DNA of 64,000 nt, taken from Gammaproteobacteria bacterium (GTDB lineage Bacteria > Pseudomonadota > Gammaproteobacteria > Steroidobacterales > Steroidobacteraceae). Positions within the stretch are counted from its first letter, which is position 1; each line of letters starts with the position of its first letter. The notes under the pieces are model-generated. The model searched no databases and was not told the origin of the DNA. It was given only the letters and a program-made list of their open reading frames with translations. Shown piece after piece: positions 58,794 through 64,000 of this stretch. The stretch lies in NCBI GenBank assembly GCA_025357915.1, contig JANYLH010000007.1, positions 1 through 64,000 of the forward strand, in the 5' to 3' direction. The translations under genes and the position numbers were made by a program.

Positions 58794-59633
58794 CTAGAGC
58801 TGCGACCCGGCAGAGTTCGTGTCGCAGCTTTCGATCCGGCCGCCATCGAAGCCGCGCTGGAACCAGCGCTGCCTTTGTGCAGCAGTGCCATGCGTGAAGG
58901 TTTCGGGCACGACGCGGCCCTGGGTGCGCCGTTGCAACGTGTCATCGCCCACGGCGGCGGCGGCGGCCAGCGCCTGCTGCGCGTCGCCCGGTTCGATCAC
59001 GCGCTGATCCTGCATCGCCCAGACACCCGCAAGGCAATCCGCCTGCAGCTCGAGCGCAACCGAGCGCGCCTGCGCGCCGGACCGCGCTGATCCTGCGCTG
59101 AGGCCCAGCAGGTTCTGGACATGGTGACCCACTTCATGCGCCAGGACGTAGGCGCGGGCGAAGTCGCCCGGGGCGCCAAATTCAGTGGCCAGCGACTTGA
59201 AGAAATCGAGGTCGATATAGACCTGCTGATCGCCAGGGCAATAGAAGGGCCCAGCCGCGGCGCTCGCCTCACCGCAAGCCGAAGCCACCTCGCCACTGAA
59301 CAGCACCAGGGTCGGCGGCGTGTAACGCTGGCCGGCAGCGGCGAAATACTTCGACCAGACGTCCTCGGTTTCGCCCAGCACCGCGGCGGCGAAATCGCCC
59401 TGCGGGTCAGTTGGCTTGCCCGTCGGCACCGTCGCCGCCGGATTGGCGCTGCCCTGCGTCACGCTGTCGCCGATGCCGATGAGGTTCATCATGGTGGCCG
59501 GGCTGACGCCGAGAAAATAACCGGCGATCAGCAGCACGATCGTGCCGATGCCAATCGTGGCGCCGCGCCGCCCCACGGGCATGCCGCGCCGGTCCTCGAC
59601 GTTCTCGCTCCGCCGCATGTCTTCCAGGCGCAT
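58794..59633 (-). CDS. ypfJ: YpfJ-family neutral zinc metallopeptidase-like protein
   Basis: 279 residues. N-terminal basic segment RRSENVEDRRG, one helix (about 26-45), then a soluble domain with the zinc motif HEVGHHVQNLLG and QADCLAGVWA. This is the standard YpfJ/YbfA-type architecture of gammaproteobacteria. Biological substrate unknown. Confidence 0.93.
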   Translation of the reverse strand: MRLEDMRRSENVEDRRGMPVGRRGATIGIGTIVLLIAGYFLGVSPATMMNLIGIGDSVTQGSANPAATVPTGKPTDPQGDFAAAVLGETEDVWSKYFAAAGQRYTPPTLVLFSGEVASACGEASAAAGPFYCPGDQQVYIDLDFFKSLATEFGAPGDFARAYVLAHEVGHHVQNLLGLSAGSARSGAQARSVALELQADCLAGVWAMQDQRVIEPGDAQQALAAAAAVGDDTLQRRTQGRVVPETFTHGTAAQRQRWFQRGFDGGRIESCDTNSAGSQL

Positions 59634-59657
59634 GGTGGTCTCCCTGATCTGTGTACG

Positions 59658-60659
59658 CTAGTGATTCGCCGACGGTGGCTCGAGCCCTTTCGTATAGAGC
59701 ACTTTGCCATCCGGCTTGACGAGAATCGCATCGACGTCGCCGAGGCGCTCGTAGATCGCCAGCGCGGCCTCCGCGCCCAGGACGAAGGCGGTCTTGGATA
59801 GCCCGTCGGTACGCGTGGCGGTCGGCGCCAGGATGGTCGCGCTGCGGACCGCGCTGGCCGAATGGCCGGTGCGCGGATCGATGATGTGGTGATAGCGGAC
59901 GCCGTTCTCGTCGTAGTAGCGCTCGTAATCGCCTGAAGTGGAGATGGCCGTGTCCACCAGCGGCAGGCGGGCGATGACCTCGTCCTTGCGATCCGGGTGG
60001 CGGATGCCCACGATCCACGGCTTGCCGAAGCGGTCGCCGATGATGCGGCTGTCGCCGCCGGCCGAGACCAGCGCGTGCCGGATGCCAAGCCTTTGCAATA
60101 TGGCGATGCCGCGATCGACGGCGTAGCCCTTGGCAATGCCGCCCAGGTCGATGCGCACGCCAGCTTGCGAAAAACGCACCGTCCGCGCCGCACGATCGAG
60201 CAGCACGTGGCGGTAGTTGACGGCCGGAAGCGCGGACTCGATCTGTTGCTCGGTGGGACGGTGGCGCGCTCGAAAATCGTACATGAAGCCGACGCTCGCA
60301 TACGTGATATCGAAGGCGCCGTCGGTGAGGCGCGAATAATCGAGCGCGGTCTCGAGCAGGCCAAACAGTTCCCGGCTGATCTTCACCGGACCGCGGGCCG
60401 CGCGGGCGTTGACGCGCGAAATCTCGCTGTCGGGCTTGTAGGTGCTCATCGAGGCATCGACGTGGCGCATCTCGGCCATCACCGCGTCAATGGCGCGCTC
60501 GCCGGCGGCGTGGTCGCGCGACCACAGTTCGACCACGATGCGCGTGCCCATGGTCCCATCGACGGTTCGCGACAGCCATTCGGCCTGCGCTGGCGCAGCC
60601 AGCGCCAGCACCGCGATGGGCGCCAGCGCAGCCGCCAGGGAGCGTGCGGCCGTGCTCAC
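59658..60659 (-). CDS. apbE: FAD:protein FMN transferase ApbE, exported form
   Basis: 333 residues with a signal peptide (about 8-26, ending APAQA). Conserved core: VDGTMGTRIVVEL, IDLGGIAKGYAVDRG, ALVSAGGDSRIIG, and the C-terminal segment RTDGLSKTAFVLG near the Mg/FAD site. Full family length. This is the second ApbE in the window and unlike the one near 8 kb is clearly periplasmic. GTG 60659 overlaps the stop of the nuclease gene (GTGA). Confidence 0.93.
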   Translation of the reverse strand: MSTAARSLAAALAPIAVLALAAPAQAEWLSRTVDGTMGTRIVVELWSRDHAAGERAIDAVMAEMRHVDASMSTYKPDSEISRVNARAARGPVKISRELFGLLETALDYSRLTDGAFDITYASVGFMYDFRARHRPTEQQIESALPAVNYRHVLLDRAARTVRFSQAGVRIDLGGIAKGYAVDRGIAILQRLGIRHALVSAGGDSRIIGDRFGKPWIVGIRHPDRKDEVIARLPLVDTAISTSGDYERYYDENGVRYHHIIDPRTGHSASAVRSATILAPTATRTDGLSKTAFVLGAEAALAIYERLGDVDAILVKPDGKVLYTKGLEPPSANH

Positions 60660-62032
60660 AGCGTCAGCCGCTCGCCGGGGGCGGGCATCGATACCGGCAC
60701 GCCCGGCAGGAGCGCGGCGAAGGCGCTCATCGCGCCCGCCTCGCCATGCACGAGCACGGTGCGCTCCGCGCCGCCGACGCGCGCATGCCAGCGCAGCAGC
60801 TCACCCTGGCCCGCGTGCGCGGAGAACCCGTTGATCGTGTGCACCTGTGCCCGCACCGGGATCTCCTCGCCAAACAGGGTAGTGGTGCGCGCCCCGTCGA
60901 TGATGCGCCGCGCCGGCGTACCCTGGGCGGCGTAGCCGACAAAGACGATGCTGGCATCCGGGCGCGGCAGGTTATGCACCAGGTGATGACGCACGCGCCC
61001 GCCGGTGCACATGCCGGAACCGGCCATGATCACGGCGCCGCCACTGATGCGGTTGATCGCCATGGAATCGCTGGTCGCGCGCACCAGGCGCAGGCCCGTG
61101 AAGCCGAACAGGTCGCGTCCGCCGGCGAACAGCGCCGCGGCTTCCGCGTCATAGCACTCCGGATGGGCGCGATAGACCTCGGTCGCGGACACCGCCATGG
61201 GCGAATCGACGTACACCGGCAGTTGCGGCGGCAGCGCACCCGCATCGACGGCGGCCCGCAGCGAATAGAGAATCTCCTGGCTGCGCTCGAGCGCAAAGCT
61301 CGGGATCACGACGTTGCCACCGCGCGCAATCGTGGCGCCGACGACGGCGACGAGTTCGGCAACGGATTCGGCGGGCGAGCGATGGGCGCGATCGCCATAG
61401 GTGGTCTCCATCAGCACGATCTCGGCGGCGGGTGGTGCCGGATCGCGAATGATGGGGCGGCCCGCGCCACCGATGTCGCCCGAGAACAGGACGCGGCGCA
61501 CGCGCCCGTTTTCCGTGACCTGCACCAGCACGTGGGCCGAACCGAGGATGTGTCCCGCATCGTGGAAGCCAACGCGCAGGCCGGGAGCCAGTTCAATCTC
61601 CTGGCCATAGGCGGCGACCCGGCCGAAACGCCCCATGGCCGCCACCACGTCGGCCTGCGTGTACAACGGCGCCACCGCCCCGCCGTTGCGCCCATGGCGA
61701 GTGCGCCAGCCGGCGTCGTCCTCGGCCATATGCGCGGCGTCCAGCATCACGATCTGCGCCAGCTCGCGCGTGGCGGCGGTGGCGATGATTTCGCCGCGGA
61801 AGCCGCGCTTCGCCAGCAGCGGGAGCCGGCCGCAGTGATCCAGGTGCGCGTGCGTCAGCAGCAGGAAATCAATCGCCGCGGCATCGAACCCGAGCGGTGC
61901 CGCGTTCTCCTCCTCGAGTTCGCGGCCGCCCTGGAACATGCCGCAGTCGATCAGCAGGAGTTTGCCGGCGCACTCGAGCAGGTGGCAGGAACCGGTGACG
62001 TCGCGGTCGGCGCCGTGAAAGGATAATTCCAT
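60656..62032 (-). CDS. Metallo-beta-lactamase/beta-CASP RNA-processing exonuclease
   Basis: 458 residues. MBL metal site HAHLDHCG, further histidines in DAGHILGSAHV, beta-CASP domain with SFALERSQEILY, and C-terminal RMMBL domain INGFSAHAGQGELLRW. Similar to CPSF73/YsgN-type nucleases. ATG overlaps the LOG-family stop by one base. Confidence 0.9.
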   Translation of the reverse strand: MELSFHGADRDVTGSCHLLECAGKLLLIDCGMFQGGRELEEENAAPLGFDAAAIDFLLLTHAHLDHCGRLPLLAKRGFRGEIIATAATRELAQIVMLDAAHMAEDDAGWRTRHGRNGGAVAPLYTQADVVAAMGRFGRVAAYGQEIELAPGLRVGFHDAGHILGSAHVLVQVTENGRVRRVLFSGDIGGAGRPIIRDPAPPAAEIVLMETTYGDRAHRSPAESVAELVAVVGATIARGGNVVIPSFALERSQEILYSLRAAVDAGALPPQLPVYVDSPMAVSATEVYRAHPECYDAEAAALFAGGRDLFGFTGLRLVRATSDSMAINRISGGAVIMAGSGMCTGGRVRHHLVHNLPRPDASIVFVGYAAQGTPARRIIDGARTTTLFGEEIPVRAQVHTINGFSAHAGQGELLRWHARVGGAERTVLVHGEAGAMSAFAALLPGVPVSMPAPGERLTL

Positions 62033-62961
62033 TATGCCGCTCCCTGGCTGCCAAAGATGTCATCACCGGACTTGCGGTACCACTCGATGATGCCGCTCCA
62101 GATCGAGGCGGCATCCTCGGCGAACCAGAACAGCTCGGCGTCTTCCGGGTCGATCACGCCTTCAGCCAGCAGGTAGGGGATGTCGATGACCCGCCGCCAA
62201 TATTGTTCGCCAACCAGTACCACGGGCACCATGCCCATCTTGCGCGTCTGCATGAGCGTGAGCGCCTCGAACAGCTCGTCCATGGTGCCAAAGCCCCCGG
62301 GGAAGGCCACCAGCGCGCGGGCGCGCTTGAGGAAATGGAGCTTGCGCATCGCGAAGTAATGGAAGCGGAAGCACAGCCCCGGCGTGATGTAGGGGTTGGG
62401 ATACTGTTCGTGGGGCAGCTCGATATTGAGGCCCACGGTTTGCGCGCCTGCGTCGAAGGCGCCGCGGTTTGCGGCCTCCATGATGCCCGGACCACCGCCG
62501 GTCATGATCGCCGTGCTGCCTTGCCGCGGGTCCGGATTGCTGCGCGCCACGAGGCGCGCGAATTCACGCGCCATGTCGTAGTAAGCGCTTTTGGCGTGCA
62601 GGCGCTCGGCCACCGCCGCCTGCCGCTCCAGCCCGGCATCGCCAGGCGCATGGCGGGCCGCCGCGCGCGCCGCCTCGGCGCGCCGCTGGGCCACGGCCGG
62701 TTCAGGAATCCGCGTGCTGCCGAACACCACGATGACGTGCCGGATGCCGGCCGCCTGCAGGAGCAGCTCGGGCTTGAGGTAGTCGAGCTGGAGTCGCGCC
62801 CCGCGCGTGTCCTCGCGCTGCAGAAAGGCCGGATCCGCATCCCCCGGCAGATAGCTGGAGCTGCCCATGATGGCCGCCAGGCGCGCGGGCGCACCGGGAT
62901 CATCCTCGGCGGACTTGGCAGTTTGCCAGGGGAGCGGCGCGCGGCGTGGCTTCTTCATCAT
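62032..62961 (-). CDS. LOG-family (TIGR00730) nucleotide phosphoribohydrolase-like protein
   Basis: 309 residues. Signature motifs are MTGGGPGIMEAANRGA and PGGFGTMDELFEALT. The family releases free base from nucleoside monophosphates (cytokinin-activating LOG in plants; PpnN-like in bacteria). N-terminal extension of about 60 residues. ATG 62961 is coupled to the permease stop (ATGA); the second ATG (62958) is possible. Confidence 0.9.
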   Translation of the reverse strand: MMKKPRRAPLPWQTAKSAEDDPGAPARLAAIMGSSSYLPGDADPAFLQREDTRGARLQLDYLKPELLLQAAGIRHVIVVFGSTRIPEPAVAQRRAEAARAAARHAPGDAGLERQAAVAERLHAKSAYYDMAREFARLVARSNPDPRQGSTAIMTGGGPGIMEAANRGAFDAGAQTVGLNIELPHEQYPNPYITPGLCFRFHYFAMRKLHFLKRARALVAFPGGFGTMDELFEALTLMQTRKMGMVPVVLVGEQYWRRVIDIPYLLAEGVIDPEDAELFWFAEDAASIWSGIIEWYRKSGDDIFGSQGAA

Positions 62962-64000
62962 TCGTAGCGCAAGGCATCTATGGGGTTGAGGCGCGCGGCC
63001 CGTCGCGCCGGCACAAATCCGAAGAGGATGCCGACCGCGGCCGAAGCGAGGATTGCCAGCGCCACGGTACCGATTCCGATGCTCACCGTCCAGCCGGCGA
63101 CATATGCGATGGCGACGGTGATGCCCACACCCAGCGCCAGCCCGACCAGCCCTCCCGCCAGGCACAGCAGTATGGCCTCGGTCAGGAACTGCGCCAGCAC
63201 GTCGATGCCGCGTGCCCCGACCGCCATGCGCAGGCCGATCTCGCGGGTGCGCTCGGTCACCGAGACCAGCATGATGTTCATGATGCCGATACCGCCGACC
63301 AGCAGCGACATCGCCGCAGTCGTGGCCAGCAGGTAGCTGAGCGTCTTCTGCTGCTCGTTGCGGGTCTGCAGGAGCGAGGCAAAATTGCGGATCGTGAAGT
63401 TGTCCTCCTCGCCCGGGTTCACGCGCCGCTGCTTGCGCAGCACCGCGCTCACGGCTCCCTGAGTTTCCGCCAGGTCGTAGCCATCGGCTACCCGGGCCGC
63501 GATGTTGCCGACAGCGTCCGGCACCGTGGCAAAGCCGCGGCCCACCAGCCGCGAGCGCGCAGTCGTCAGCGGCACGATGATCACGTCGTCAGCGTCATTT
63601 CCGCCCGATTGGCCGCGCACGCCGAGCGCGCCAATGATCTCGAAGGGCACGTTGCCGATGCGCAGCAGCTCGCCGGTCGGATCGGTGCCCGCGGCGAACA
63701 GCTCGCGGCGCACCGAGGCGCCGATGATGGCAACCCGCGCGCCGCTGGCGACTTCCGCGGCCGTGAAATAGCGGCCGGCGACCAGCGGCCAGGGGCGCAC
63801 ATCGAAATACTCCGCGTGCACGCCGCTCACCTGGGTGCTCCAGTTGGCCGCGCCATATACCGCGGTGACGCTGCCGTTGAGCTGGCCGGAAATCGCGGCG
63901 ATGCCAGGCACGCGCTCGCGGATCACCCGCAGATCCTTTTCCGACAGCGGCACTGCGCCGCCCACGCCCAGCTGCCGGCCGCCGATGCGCATCGAGCCGG
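62958..64000 (-). CDS. MacB/FtsX-type ABC transporter permease, 5' end cut by the window
   Basis: C-terminal ~347 residues of a permease of the MacB family. A periplasmic domain (up to about residue 210 of the visible part) is followed by three helices with GGIGIMNIMLVSVTERTREIGLRMAVGA and FVPARRAARLNPIDALRYE, both hallmarks of the family. The first helix and N-terminus lie beyond 64000. The partner ATPase is expected upstream. Probably part of a tripartite exporter; substrate unknown. Confidence 0.9.
   Translation of the reverse strand, partial: GSMRIGGRQLGVGGAVPLSEKDLRVIRERVPGIAAISGQLNGSVTAVYGAANWSTQVSGVHAEYFDVRPWPLVAGRYFTAAEVASGARVAIIGASVRRELFAAGTDPTGELLRIGNVPFEIIGALGVRGQSGGNDADDVIIVPLTTARSRLVGRGFATVPDAVGNIAARVADGYDLAETQGAVSAVLRKQRRVNPGEEDNFTIRNFASLLQTRNEQQKTLSYLLATTAAMSLLVGGIGIMNIMLVSVTERTREIGLRMAVGARGIDVLAQFLTEAILLCLAGGLVGLALGVGITVAIAYVAGWTVSIGIGTVALAILASAAVGILFGFVPARRAARLNPIDALRYE

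Noticed and set aside
59658-60659. Second apbE as a recent duplicate of the one at 8 kb
   Set aside because: Length, signal peptide and sequence differ too much for a recent copy; they are distant paralogues.

Overview
The window is high-GC, densely packed bacterial chromosome. Genes are often joined by 1-4 base start/stop overlaps, and GTG and TTG starts are common. The gene content (ccoNOQP-GHIS with FixLJ, proBA, cobalamin-dependent metH, YpfJ, TypA, a DUF6763-like and a DUF3443-like protein) points to a gammaproteobacterium, perhaps of the Steroidobacterales/Xanthomonadales kind. That placement is an inference from family content, not from a search. The cell looks like a respiratory heterotroph with a high-affinity oxygen oxidase, molybdenum enzymes and a large investment in c-type cytochromes.

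Layout. 1-1.3 kb: a tyrosine integrase beside tRNA-Arg(TCG), marking the right edge of an integrated element that lies outside the window. 1.4-5.5 kb: a molybdopterin operon, moeA-moaA-moaC-mobA::moaD-moaE, with an unusual MobA-MoaD fusion. 5.4-8.7 kb: a locus around a Fur-like box, with a porin, an FMN-binding protein and a membrane cytochrome-like protein on one strand and an ApbE flavin transferase on the other. 8.7-12.2 kb: proB-proA followed by a glycosidase-like lipoprotein. 12.3-22.7 kb: a complete cbb3 oxidase structural and assembly cluster, an acidic-tailed small protein, a heme-PAS FixL, FixJ and a degenerate receiver that may be a FixT-like modulator. 22.7-32.3 kb: a ferritin-like/VIT protein, HtpX, fatty-acid desaturase, cyclopropane synthase, an FAD oxidase, TesB, a ferredoxin-NADP reductase and a class III aminotransferase. 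32.4-39.9 kb (minus): an ArsR-methyltransferase regulator, metF, metH and an ABC exporter, probably controlled from a perfect AT-rich operator. 40-43.2 kb: typA and a DUF3443-like lipoprotein.

The most striking region is 43.2-57.6 kb. On the minus strand it encodes, in transcription order, a CcmI-like assembly factor, a diheme-type membrane cytochrome b, a 21-heme c-type cytochrome, a giant cytochrome with 42 canonical and 2 non-canonical heme motifs, an outer-membrane beta-barrel with SPOR and TPR domains, and a small exported protein. Divergently it encodes a membrane-anchored iron-sulfur flavoprotein and a Sel1/ankyrin-repeat protein. Together they have the parts expected of an electron route from the inner membrane across the periplasm to the outer membrane. 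I do not recognise the set as one of the characterised extracellular electron transfer systems (Mtr, Pcc, Omc), and it is the best candidate here for an undescribed system.

The window ends with housekeeping genes on the minus strand (def, ypfJ, a second apbE, a beta-CASP nuclease, a LOG-family protein and the end of a MacB-type permease) and one small plus-strand exported protein. Every stretch between genes is shorter than 300 bases.
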